Positions 26,657 through 38,300 of a stretch of DNA of 64,000 nt are shown here, one piece after another. Source of the DNA: Aquila chrysaetos chrysaetos (Eukaryota > Chordata > Aves > Accipitriformes > Accipitridae); contig NC_044005.1 of assembly GCF_900496995.4 (NCBI RefSeq), forward strand, positions 19,411,363-19,475,362. The letters are read 5' to 3'. Both the position numbers and the translations under genes were made by a program. The first letter of the stretch is position 1; every line of letters starts with the position of its first letter. The notes beneath the pieces were generated by a model that saw nothing but the letters and a program-made list of their open reading frames with translations, searched no databases and had not been told where the DNA came from.

Positions 26657-27695
26657 GAATTGCACTATTAATCATGATATCCACCAGACATTATCCCCCG
26701 TGGTATACATATTTGTATTTATATTAGGCTTGCCAGCTAACTGCCTGTCACTGTACTATGGGTATTTACAGATCAAGGCTAAAAATGAATTGGGTATCTA
26801 CCTTTGCAATTTGACTGTAGCAGACCTGCTCTATATATTTTCTTTGCCTTTTTGGCTTCAGTATGTTTTACAGCATGACAATTGGACCTACAATGAGCTC
26901 CTGTGCAAAATTTGTGGCATCCTCTTGTATGAGAATATTTATATCAGTGTGGGCTTCCTCTGCTGCATCTCCATTGACCGCTATCTCGCAGTAGTGCACC
27001 CTTTTCGTTTTCAACGGTTTCGGACAATGAAGGCTGCTGCGATTGTGAGCATCATTATCTGGACCAAAGAAATAATGACATGCTGCTTTGTCTTTACACA
27101 TGGGGAGATCAGTATGGATGCTGAGAGCCACGTGGTGTGCTTCGAGCATTACCCCATCAAAGAATGGGAGCACAATGTCAATTACTACCGCTTCTCTGCT
27201 GGCTTCCTTTTCCCCTTCTTTCTGCTGGCCTTCTCTTACTGTGGGATTTTACGAGTTGTCCATAAGAGTCACGGCACTCAAAAGAAGAAGAAAATCCAGA
27301 TTAAACGACTGGTTTCAAGCACTGTTTTGATTTTTTTAGTTTGCTTTGGACCATACCACATCCTACTTGTGGTTCGCAGCTTGTTGGAGAACAACTGCTT
27401 ATTTGCTGAGAAAATATTTAATATTTACCATGTTTCTCTCCTGTTGACTACTTTTAACTGTGTTGCTGACCCAGTATTGTACTGTTTTTCCAGTGAAAGC
27501 ACTTCCCAGAACTTTGCCAAGATGCGAGACTCTTGTTTAACATGTTTAGGGTGTCTGAGGACTGAGACGAAGGAATCCTATCTGCTGAATGCTCCAGAAA
27601 CTCCCAGCAGGCCACAGCAACCAGGGTTATTACAAATATCACATGATGGTACTGGACTGAAGGACTCCTCCACAACTAACATGGGCAGCCTGTAG
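26628..27695 (+). CDS. GPR68: GPR68 (OGR1), proton-sensing G-protein-coupled receptor, complete single-exon CDS
   Basis: Encodes a 355-residue seven-transmembrane receptor of the proton-sensing GPCR group (GPR4, GPR65, GPR68, GPR132), which couples extracellular acid to G proteins at the plasma membrane. Seen in the sequence: N-glycosylation sites at N3, N7 and N11; a DRY motif at 117-119; a DPVLY variant of NPxxY at 281-285; C93 and C171 for the conserved TM3-ECL2 disulphide; C12 and C257 as a possible N-terminus to ECL3 pair. Histidines at 16, 19, 83, 174 and 268 sit where human GPR68 has its extracellular-side histidines. Identity rests on long matches to my memory of human GPR68, such as QYVLQHDNW and ENIYISVGFLCCIS; GPR65 and GPR4 fit less well. 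The start is supported by an in-frame TAG two codons upstream and a good context (A at -3, G at +4). The C-terminal tail (about 300-355) is the least conserved part and is about ten residues shorter than the 365-residue human protein. Confidence 0.96.
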   Translation: MVNFTENATENCTINHDIHQTLSPVVYIFVFILGLPANCLSLYYGYLQIKAKNELGIYLCNLTVADLLYIFSLPFWLQYVLQHDNWTYNELLCKICGILLYENIYISVGFLCCISIDRYLAVVHPFRFQRFRTMKAAAIVSIIIWTKEIMTCCFVFTHGEISMDAESHVVCFEHYPIKEWEHNVNYYRFSAGFLFPFFLLAFSYCGILRVVHKSHGTQKKKKIQIKRLVSSTVLIFLVCFGPYHILLVVRSLLENNCLFAEKIFNIYHVSLLLTTFNCVADPVLYCFSSESTSQNFAKMRDSCLTCLGCLRTETKESYLLNAPETPSRPQQPGLLQISHDGTGLKDSSTTNMGSL

Positions 27696-28779
27696 CATTC
27701 ATCAAAAAAAGGACATTAATCTAAAAATCTGCAGTTATGGCCGTGTTTGTGTATCCGTCTGATTTATCCATGTATTAAAACAGTGTTACCTCCCAAAGGC
27801 TTATTAGCAATGCAGTACAGTAAGGTCATTTCCGGAGGTGCTTGGACCTTGGCAATAGTGAGGAAAGCACATGCTAAGTCAGTTCAGTAACAATTACACG
27901 TCTGTTGTCATTGTGGTACCACTCAAAACCTGTTGTCTTGATGACTGCATTGACTGGAATAAGCTAGTACTCATGGCGTGTGGTTCTGTTGAATTGGTCT
28001 TTGACTGCTTTCTCTTTGCCCCCGTAGCATCTAGAGAAAATAATTACCTACAAGCTGTCATCATCTGTCAAAAAGGTTGGAGATAGAACAAATTAAATGT
28101 CCCCATATGTATTTTTAAAAAGAAAAAATACAAAAAATTGCATTTCTGCAACATTTCTGTAACTCTCTGGAATAACTTCTCCTTCAGCCAGTTTCGAGGC
28201 CTGCAGAGACTGTGCCAGAACCAGCCTCCTAAAACAACCAGCCTCCTAAAACAACCAGTTCAATAATGTCAGATGTTCTGGGAGAACATGCACAAGGAAC
28301 TTAGCATCTGCTGAGACCTTTAGTCTGTTGATTAACTGTTGAATCTCAGACTGTTGAACCTCATCATAAAGCTCCTATTGACTTTCAGAGGTATGAGAAC
28401 TCTTGGCTCCGATGGAGATAAATAATTTGGTCTGTTGACTTGGAAAAGGACAGGAGGTTGGTAGTACGTGAGGTGCTTTGAACCCATGTGCTTCTCTGTG
28501 TCACTGTGTTCAAAGACAAATTTACTTACATCTAAATAATACTACACCTTGCTAAGGTTTTGACTGTGTCCTTTGCAATTCGTGTGTCTTGTGCAGCATA
28601 GAACATGCAGGCAATTAAATAACAATGCATTTGTCAGGGAAACTGTTACATGGATTCTGTTTAAACTCTGTTTTCTCCCACAGATACTATAGCTTAGGGT
28701 TTGGTCCTTGTTCAGTAAATACAATATCAGAAATATGATCTATGAATGATCTATGTTTCCTGGTTTAGATGGAAATAAA
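27696..28779 (+). other. GPR68: Probable GPR68 3'UTR with candidate poly(A) signals
   Basis: After the TAG stop the sequence is noncoding. Candidate poly(A) signals on the plus strand are ATTAAA at 27774-27779 and AATAAA at 28774-28779; another AATAAA is at 29241-29246. Which is used cannot be decided from sequence alone. The stretch includes a small tandem repeat at 28219-28258. Confidence 0.4.
28219..28258 (+). repeat. 17-bp tandem repeat, about 2.3 copies
   Basis: The unit AACCAGCCTCCTAAAAC occurs at 28219-28235 and 28236-28252, followed by a partial third copy (AACCAG). It lies in the presumed GPR68 3'UTR. The two full copies are identical, so the duplication looks recent. Confidence 0.85.
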
Positions 28780-31700
28780 ATACAGGAATAAGTGGAGATA
28801 ATGGCAGTCAAAGATGTAGGAGTTGTGCTCTATAGTATTGTTTCTACCACCATCTCCTCTCTAGGTTTTATTCTTCTTTATTATACTAATTAATCCTGTA
28901 TGATTCTTCTTTGTGATCTGCTCATCATACCTTCTTGTATCTGTAACTGTTACACCATGAATACTGCCTTGTCCTTTCACTTTTCTGGTTTCAAATTTTT
29001 CCTGAAACACCTCTCTCTCTGCAACCTGGAGCTGGTAACTTCCAGCAGTATAATCAGTTTTGTTTCTTTTTTTTTTAAATGTCAAAGGATTCTCTAGACA
29101 GACGGTCTACTCCTGGTATCTGAAGTATGTCGTTGTAACACAGCCTCGCTTGTCATCAGATTCTAAAAGGAATATATTCTAACAGTTTTCTGGAAACTAC
29201 CTTGAGAGTGCAATATTAGAAATAATTAGGGGATATGTTTAATAAAGAATGTTTCTGTTATTTTCTTCCCATATTTGTTCACTCTGTTTGAAATAACTAT
29301 CTTAATGGCTTTGGCCCACAGTTTCTCTTTGTGAGACTACAGATCCTCTCCTCCCTCCCTCTTGTTGCAGAAAGGATTCATGTCCCCACTCCCAGGAGGG
29401 GATTAGGTTTGCTTAGGTTAACATTTGGTTTGTTTAATTATTTTACATTTCTTTATACTTAGACCATTCACCAAGCTGGATGACCTTTATATATGCATTT
29501 TTTTCTTCTGACTGTTAGTGCTGTTTAGCTTTACTTTCTCCAAATTCTCCCTCTAATCTCATGTCTGTATCAACGGGGTCGCAAGGCAGGGACTCCCGAC
29601 TGCCATAATGCCGTGCTTGTATGTTCAGCACTGAGCCAACTACATGACCATGACCTGGCAGGCCGTAAGACACACACGTAGTTTGTTCTAAGATGAAATA
29701 TTTGTTGTCCTGTTTATGCTTTACTTCTTTACAGTTATCCACGTTGTTTAAATTAGCTGGAATGCAGAGCATGCCAAGTTACATTGAATTGTCATCTGAG
29801 GGATTAAGGTTTATTTGATTGGGTACTTTGATGTGGTCAGCTTTTGGTCAGCTGCTGCAGTTTAAAATCAGATGGAAACTTGTGTAACGGTCCAGCGTTC
29901 TGCTACAGTTCTCAATATTTAACCTGCTAACCCACAAGAGAAGGGGGAGATTTTTTCTTCTTTTTTTTTTTTTTTCCTGAAGTCACTATTGTATCAATTC
30001 TTTCTATATTGTAACTGTTATGCTTAGGCTGCAGAACTGTAACCAATATGGGAGGAAGGTGAAGCTCACTCAGAGCTTTTCTTTCCATCTCAGCCAGAAC
30101 ATAGTCAATCAGGGGTCCTACTATGGTTGCCAGAGATATGCTACACATTGCTGTTGGATTAAATACAGTGCTTGGGACTGCACATGAGAAGGGATTTTAA
30201 AAACACACATTAGAGAAGAAAACAAATAAATTATTACATTTGATATTTCTTAATGAAATCTGACTGTTAAAATTTGTATTTTGGGGAAAAAAGAGCAAAA
30301 GCTTACTAAATGAAGTTTTTTTGACAAAAGTTAGTGTTTGGAAAGAATAATATACATTGCACCTGTTAGTGCAATATGTCAGTAAGCTACTGAGCATGTA
30401 GCACACAGAGAAGGAAATCAGCTGCTTCTTTTCCCAAATAGACATTTTTAAATGATGCCAGTTTCATTTTGTGGGTTCTGTGCGCAGTGAACATATGCCA
30501 TCCTGTGGGGTTACTGGCTTTGGCAAAAAGCTCAAGCATTCATATGAAATATTTCACTTAATAGTTATACTTTGCAGACTTCTGAAGGAGCTATTTTCTA
30601 ATTGTGAAACTTCAAAGACAGTTTCACTGTAACATCCTTGAAGAAGGCTTTCAATAAAATGAATTTTAAAAAATGATCTATAAAATAAACGTTGGGAGCT
30701 TTGGTGAATCTGAATGTCTAGCAGCAAGTCTGGCATTAAGATTTCTTTCTCTCACAAGTGTTCAACTGTTTTAAGTCTTTAAAGGCTGTGTATCCTCAAG
30801 GACTTCAGAAGATGAATGTTCAAAGAATGCTGGTGTTTGTGCTACTAACTGATTTTTCTCATTCTCAAAAAGTTTTGTGTTTGTCTTACATAAGAGAAGG
30901 AAAATAAAACTCACCTGCCAGAAAGAAAAGTAGATACAAGGTGTTGCTGCCTGCTGGAAGTCCACTGTCCTTTGGAATAAGCAGTGGCTAAACACAGCTG
31001 CCATTCTCACCCTGTTAAAGCACAACAGTTTGATGCTTGCTTTTTGTACTGTCATAATCATTTTATGACAGCTAAAGCATCAGTGCATGAGAGATGCAGT
31101 GTCAAATATATCCTGTCCTCTCTGCTGCGAGGGCTGACAACTAGCAGAACTTCAGCCCTGACACTCATCTGGAGTTAAAGTAAAATCACAGCTTGAAATG
31201 ATGAAAGTCAGGCACAATTCACAACCGTTTGTTGTGTAGTGGTTCAGTAGGGCTTTGAGATATAATTTAATTTTTCTTCACTTAGTCTTGTCAGGAGCTG
31301 AATTTCTATAACTGGAATTCATCTAAATGTTCATTTACATAATTTTATTTCATACTGAATGCAAATGGGTTTTAATTTCTAATCATGCTTTAATTTCTGA
31401 GCGTTACTTTTTAATCACTATTTATGTCTCTAATTCCTTTATTCTTAACAACAGGATACCCTGAAATGTCTACAACCTTTCTGTATTACCTGGAAAGGGA
31501 AAAAATATATAAATGGCAAACTACTAATATGAAGGAGGCAAATGGTATAGCCTACCTTTACACGGAAGGTCTGCAATGCTGCCCTCACTTTCATTAGCTC
31601 AGTTAAAGCTCTCCCCTTATCTCCTCACACTTTCACAAACTATCCACCACCACAAGAAGACAGTGTTAGAGGGGCTACAGGAAGTGTGCAGGGGAGCCAT

Positions 31701-31859
31701 ATTTAACGACTTCCACTACTGTAACACTTACTGGGGTTTTTTGTTTTGAACCTCCCCTCTCCACTGCAGCCGTTTTCCCCACCACAAGGTATTTTTAAAT
31801 CCAAGTTGCTACAAGAGTTACTTCCTGTTGCAGTTATGAGGTTAGTAAAACAGGAACAG
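28780..31859. other. Interval between GPR68 and DGLUCY 3' ends
   Basis: Convergent intergenic space, possibly holding longer 3'UTR forms. A 15-base T run lies at about 29961-29975. No gene recognised. Confidence 0.5.
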
Positions 31860-32166
31860 CAATGCAATAATATTTCATTTTAATGACAAGCTTTCTTTGT
31901 AAAAGCCAGATCACCTCTTAGTATATAATATCATTTCATATCCATTATCCATTGTAACATTACAGAAAAGAAAGGTAGACCAAATCATGATGATATCCCC
32001 TTCTCGCTTCACAGAGATGTTGTAAGAATAACAATGAAAAGTTGCGCGCGGCCAAGACACCAGCAATGAAAAGTCATCTTTTTCTGATCTTTTATATCTT
32101 GTGAGAGCCTAGGGAATAAGGAAGTAACATGGGAGCAACTCTTGATATAGAAATCATTTGGGACAG
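31860..32166 (-). other. DGLUCY: Probable DGLUCY 3'UTR with candidate poly(A) signal
   Basis: Minus-strand ATTAAA at 31884-31879 lies about 285 bases after the stop and is the nearest plausible poly(A) signal. A further AATAAA is at about 31349-31344. The true 3' end is not decided here. Confidence 0.35.
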
Positions 32167-32310
32167 TCACTGCTGCGCTTCTTGCAGCAGCTTTTCAATC
32201 ATAAGCGAATGGGTGTTGTAGAAGGGCAGCCCGTCCACTTCCATTTCTAGACTGGCAGTTTTTCCACTGCGGACCCTGTGCCGCACAAGTGTTTTCAGAA
32301 GCTTTTCTTC
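32167..32310 (-). CDS. DGLUCY: DGLUCY coding exon 12 (C-terminus and stop)
   Basis: Residues 571-617 and stop TGA at 32169-32167. Contains [16 protein letters not shown] and [14 protein letters not shown], matching the human C-terminus. The acceptor is a T-rich tract ending TTAAG. The tail ends LLQEAQQ, unlike human. Confidence 0.95.
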   Translation of the reverse strand, partial: EEKLLKTLVRHRVRSGKTASLEMEVDGLPFYNTHSLMIEKLLQEAQQ

Positions 32311-35300
32311 CTTAAAAAACAAAGAAGTAGAATATAATTAAAATCCTGAATCAGACAAGAGCATTCATCAAAATCTTTATTTTAATTCTAGGGGAGACTG
32401 ACCACATCCTCCATATTTATTTTGACATCAATTTGCTAACACCTTGTTTTCCTTGTCCCAAATGTGTAGCATCTGGAACTTAGGGAGTGTCAAAAGGCTT
32501 ATATTCTTGACTGCTATTTAATTACTGAATTATATTATTGTTCTCCACACTCCCTCAAACAGTACATCAGTGTCAATTCAGAAACATGAATCCTTTTTTG
32601 CCTGGTTTCAAGTTCCTACATTGCACAAATCAGAATCAAAGGAACCTCCACCCAAGTATCTTATAAACTACCTGTCATTTCCCCAGCATAGCAGCTGGCT
32701 GCAGATGCATTTTTAAAGAGGAAGAACAGAAGGGAAAGAGGATGCATCTGGAAAAAAGGTTACAGAGAGTACCTGAATGGGCTGCACAATCACTTTCCTT
32801 TCCTGCATCTTCTGTGATCTCTGTGTGCCTTTTGCTCTCTGTCCTCTTTTTTTTTTTTTTTTTGATTGATTTTATGAGAATTCTGGTTGCTTAGGAAAGG
32901 GATGTGGAAAAAAGAAAACCCTGAAATTGTGCTTCCTTGGGCTTCTCTGAAATAGCATATACTTTGTTTAGAACTGCAACTCAATTTCATGTTTATAACA
33001 GTTATTTTCTTGCTTAATAGTAATGTAAGCAGATAACAAAGCATGTTCCAAGTTGAGCTGTTAAAATACACAGAGAGGACAAAATCCTCGGTTGTGAGCT
33101 GTGGGTGAGATAGCATTGCGAGAGGAAAAGATGGGATAACATCAGCTCTGAAAAAACACTAGTTCTATGAACAGTGGAATCTGAAGACCTGGTTTCAAAT
33201 GGATGTATGTCTAGCATAAACTGCTTTGCTTTTCATTTTAAATGAAACGTACACTGTAAACTCTTTCTACTGTCTTAGCATTTACTACAAAGAAAATTTA
33301 TTTCTCTAATTCTGTTAATAAAAATCTAAGAAAAAATAAAAAGCCTAGTCACGTCTTAGCTTCCCCCTGTCCCAACCCTGTGGTAATTTACATAAGACCT
33401 TGAAACAGTCACATACCTATCTTCTCTTCCCCTTCTTTGCTAGGAATGCCTTTTCTGGTCTTTGGTCTACTGTTCTGTTTCCATTTGTGTGAGACCCTGC
33501 TTTGATGGAAATTGCTGCTGAAACGGCCCTACCAGTGCCTTTGACAAACAGTCCTATAGGTTTAAATACTTCTTGTTTGATATTCCAGCAAAGTCCTTTA
33601 TCTCTTGAATGCAAATTAGTGATAAAAAATTATGAAGTTAAAATGTCTAATATTCTCTTATTAAATGTTAGGTTTTTTTCTAGGAAGACTTCTCAACCAT
33701 AAAGAATGCAATAGTTTTAGATCTGAATTTAGACACAATATGGTTGTATTTTACATAATACAGTATATGGCCAAAATATAAACATTTCTGAAAGAATTAA
33801 AGCATACCGTGCATGGTCAATTAGCAGAGAATTTAGTATAATTTGGTAACCTGCTTTCTGAATGCACTTTATAAAGATTTGTCTTGTATTTCCTGGCAAT
33901 GCATCCTAGTTCTTAGCTGCAACAAAGTTAAATGAGGCACTGGTTTCCTATTAAAGAAAAAATATGTATAGTTACATGGTGTCAGTCTTGACACCATGTA
34001 ACAATACAGCAATGACACCGCTAGTTAAGGAAATTATCTGGATACATTGTAGCATGGAAAGTGCTACTTTGTAAATTATAAAATTAGAAATATACCTCAG
34101 CTTATATCATCTGAATGATCATATATATGAATGCAAATATAAGCACCTGATCATTCTGCATGAGAGAGGTTTTTCTTAGCACTATCTATATGCAAAGCGG
34201 CAAATTGGATCTCTCACGTCACAGAAGAGACACCTGAATTGGATACACAAAATGTCATTTCTAATTTGAATTGTTTCTCCTACATATTTACGTTAGAGCT
34301 TTCTGATCTGCTTACTTGGGGAAAAAAGGCTTGCTTAATACTATATAACTATGCCTGATAAACTGTATTCTATCATGAAATGCTATTGTTTCCATTTGTA
34401 AGGAAAACACACAATGTACAGAACCCTTCCTTAGCTGTAGAGTGCTGCAATTTGCTCAGAGTTCTCTCTTTAGTAAATAATTATGTTGGGAGTGGGGTAA
34501 CCAGGAAAAGAACTTGTTAATTTGCACTTTATTCAGGAAAAAAACCTCCCTTATGAATGACAAAGCTAATAAAGAATGCTGAAACAAATGTCACATCTTT
34601 ATATACTGCCCATTTATAAAGTAATTCATACTCTTATAGGTCATAATTTCAAAAAAACCCAACTATACAGTTAATTTCTTACCATTAATAAAGAGTTCAG
34701 TAAAAGAACAACTGCCTGATATATTAACCTGGTTGTGAGATGCAAGGAAATGCAGAGTTGACTGTAGGATGTTTAGCATTAGCTACATTTGGATATGTAT
34801 GAATTAATATATTTCCCTACAGTCACTTCAGCATAAAAGTACCACGAACATCTGAAAAATCAAACTAATATTGTATTAACCAACATAATAAGGATTCAGC
34901 TCCACAACTGAAAGGTAAGTAAAAGTAAAGGTTGTTGGATCAAATTGTTTCTTGCTCATCAAGTTCTCAACAAGGAACAAACGCTTTGCTGTATTTCTTA
35001 TTAAAATATTTGCAAAGACTAATCCATGCACTTAGAACAATCTCAGCATTCTGTTCAGTGGGAATGGGGAGCTCCACAGTTCTGGGATTTGTTGCAGTGC
35101 AATCCTGACACTGCTTGAACATGAGGCTGCAGAGAAATAACCTTTGTGTTTCAGGGGAAGTCTTCATTTAGTAATTATGATCTACAGTTTTCATGGAAGG
35201 AATGCCATTTTTGGAAGAAAAATAAAACACATTCTAAGAAAGCTGTTTGGTGCTTAGGCACTCCTTCAGATGTCTTCTTTCCAATTACAAACAGACAGAT

Positions 35301-38300
35301 ATAAACACTGAGGTGGGTATGTGTGGTGGTGCTCTTTATCTTACTTGGGTAATTATTATAGCATTAAAAGAAGCTGGATTGGGCAGAAAGTAGCCATATA
35401 GATATAAATGGCCTGAATTTTTTTTTATACTAATGGAGTACATCAATGCTAATATGTTCAATCTTCTGCACTGTTTACTGTTGTGTGATTTATAATTAAA
35501 GCTATCATATTCTCGTCAGACATTTTGTAATTTTCTCTCCTCCACAAAACCCTTTCCATTTATTTTATCTCAATAGATTTTAGTATTGCACTTTCAATGG
35601 CCCATTATTGGATCATTATCAATAGTCCCAGCTGTATAGCTTAGTAAAACAAAAACAAGAAGGATTTCCTGTACACAATATCACATTTAATTACAGTATC
35701 TCATTACCAGGAATTTTGATCATAGTAGTTTTTAGGATAAGTTACTTTAAAGGGCAAAACCAGTAGATGTAACTGGAAAAAAACACTGAAAAGTGAAAAG
35801 TAATTAAACTGTTTTTGGAAAAGATTGCACTGAAAGGTGCCGTATGCTTTGTTAAGTCAAAGGTTAAGTGGCTATATGGCTATGCTAAACATTGGAATCA
35901 GTTTCAGTTTTATGACCTTTAGATGAAAAATCAAAATAGCAAGAATTAAAAAAAAAGTAAGACACTCTAAAATACTGAAGAAGTGCTTTGTTGGAATTTC
36001 ATGCAGAACGTACTGTCATCTCAGGAGAAATACTCCACTGTTGTGGGCAGTATCTATGGTGGACGAATTACATTTTGCTTAGCATTCTTGGAAGTCACAA
36101 ACTTCCTGGTTTTGTCCAATTCTCTATAGAGGTACTCTGCCAATAAAACTGAAGTTTGAAGTTCCTAAGTTATTAGAAGTATAGTGGAACAAACCTTACT
36201 TGATCGTTGAGTATTTTTTTTTTTAAACACAGCCAAGTTAAAAATAGAGCCACGTGCTTAGCAGGATGAGTGCAGATCACAGTCATTTCTCACCCCTCTC
36301 AGTTATTTTACTTTTTCTCATGCTGAAACCTTTGCATTCCCAGAATATCACACTGTTCAGAGCTGCATTAGTCGAAACACATTTAAAAATATTCATCTGC
36401 AAGTCTTTCTCCAACTTTAATTTAGAAACATTCAAAACTAATTATAGAAAGCTTCTAACGTAACTAGAAAAGGTAGAAAGATCAGAAGTAAGGTGCAAAG
36501 ATCAGAAGTATGGAGTGGTTTCAGAATTAGAACTGTGACGATTTTGGAAGAGACATCTAAAGGGGGCTACAACAGAGATTTATAAAATTGTGAACAATAC
36601 TGAGGAAGTGAACAGGGAATTTTAATCACTGTATTGCAATACAAGGATTTCTTGCACTGCCCACAAAATTGTAGTACTGTCTTGTGCTTGAAGTCGCAGC
36701 ACATGAATACATTCATTTTTGAGGATTTTTATGTTTAATCTGTCTCGAATCCTTTGCGGAATATTTGAAGTACAGTGCGGCTGCTTCTTCACCAGGGATT
36801 CCCAAAAGTCACCAAAAGACCATGTGAAAGTAAGGTATTGAACTGGACTAGGCAGGATTTAGCGGCTGGTAGCCAATTCCATCTATGTGTCATGACCAAG
36901 TCATAACTCCTTGGCCCTATAGAAATTACCTTGGTAACTGATGGAAGTGCCAATAGCCAGACCATCTTCTTTGATAACTGTGGAAACCCAACAGCTTTCC
37001 TCAGATAGCGATCATGTATTTCACAAGTGCTGAGAATATACAGAGCACAAGCAATGGCATAGCCTCCCCAGTTAGAGACCCCTGCAAAAGAATGTCACCA
37101 TGAAACCAAATTGTAAAAAACCCGACTAGTTATTGCAAAGATAACTAATCTGCCTAAGTCATTAGGCACGTACAACTGAGTCTCATGTAGCGATGGTGAA
37201 ATGGAACATAGGTATGAATTAAATACTGACATGAATTTGGAACATTTATTTCAGAAATACACAATTGCTTAACATAAAATGTTTTCAGTAGTATTTCAGA
37301 TTGAATTTCTGCAAGTTTCCATCTAGTGTTTGTCATTTGTCTTTCCAACAAAGCAAAAACTCAAATGGGCGTGGTCTCTAACACAATCCCACTTGGCTTA
37401 ATGTGAAGTCCATGAACTGTGAGGAGCAGTGTTACAGCCCGGTGTCTTTTGCTTTTAACCACACAGAGGTGGAAGACTTTGATAAAGTATCCTAAACCAG
37501 GCAAATTTTCACTGGTGTCAGATTTTTGTAACAGAATGCTGTACCATTGCAGAGAATCCCTTTTTGGTCACAAATGATGACTGATTACACAGTTCAGCTG
37601 TTTTATAAGATATGAAGCCATGGTGAAACTAATTGTGTGTGTCTTGATGATATGGCCTTGGTGTAAGTATCTTATACAAAAGGACATTCTAATGTAGTTA
37701 ATATCCACAAATTTTCTGTACACTGTTATCAAATCAGTCCACACAGTCTTGTTTGACAGCTTCTTTGTCAAGACTGTATTGGAGATCATTAGATTTGAAA
37801 CTTGCTGTGAGAAGTTATCTCTGCTGCCCAATACCTTTTCCAGAGATGCAGAATAGCAAAATTTTCAAAAAGTGTGGAAGCTGCTTTAGTGCATGCAGTT
37901 TTCCACACTTAAACATGTCAAAACCTCCACCTTGCTTCCCTTTGCAGGGTCTGGGTGTGACAGTTGCTTTCAAACTAAAAATCATCAGAATTGCCAAAAC
38001 AGCCACCATCGATACTATATACATATAGCCACAAGAAGTAGATGTAATTGTCACCACACGCTCATCTCTCCCCCAGAATTGCTGGTTTAGTATCAAGAGT
38101 GTTAGATATCTAGGTTAGAAACTGAGAAACCTGAGCCTAAGTACAATATGGACCATTCATAAATTGGTCCTTGCTGAACATATCATTCTCACTGCAAATT
38201 TTACTTCATGCTGGTTAAGCCATTAGGGTAGAAGAGAATTTTAACTATAGCATTCAAATTTTGTTGTACATTAAGAATGTACATCTGTCCTCGAGTGGCT

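Larger units (their letters stand above)
32311..36929 (-). other. DGLUCY: DGLUCY intron 11 (4.6 kb)
   Basis: Noncoding; contains the hairpin at 33965-34008 and a T17 run. A loose direct repeat, AAAGATCAGAAGTA, occurs near 36478 and 36497. Confidence 0.85.

Noticed and set aside
26868..27173. A 101-codon minus-strand frame within GPR68
   Set aside because: A shadow of the receptor coding sequence on the opposite strand.
33965..34008. Hairpin as a microRNA precursor
   Set aside because: The stem of about 20 pairs with a four-base loop is shorter than normal precursors and lacks the usual bulges.
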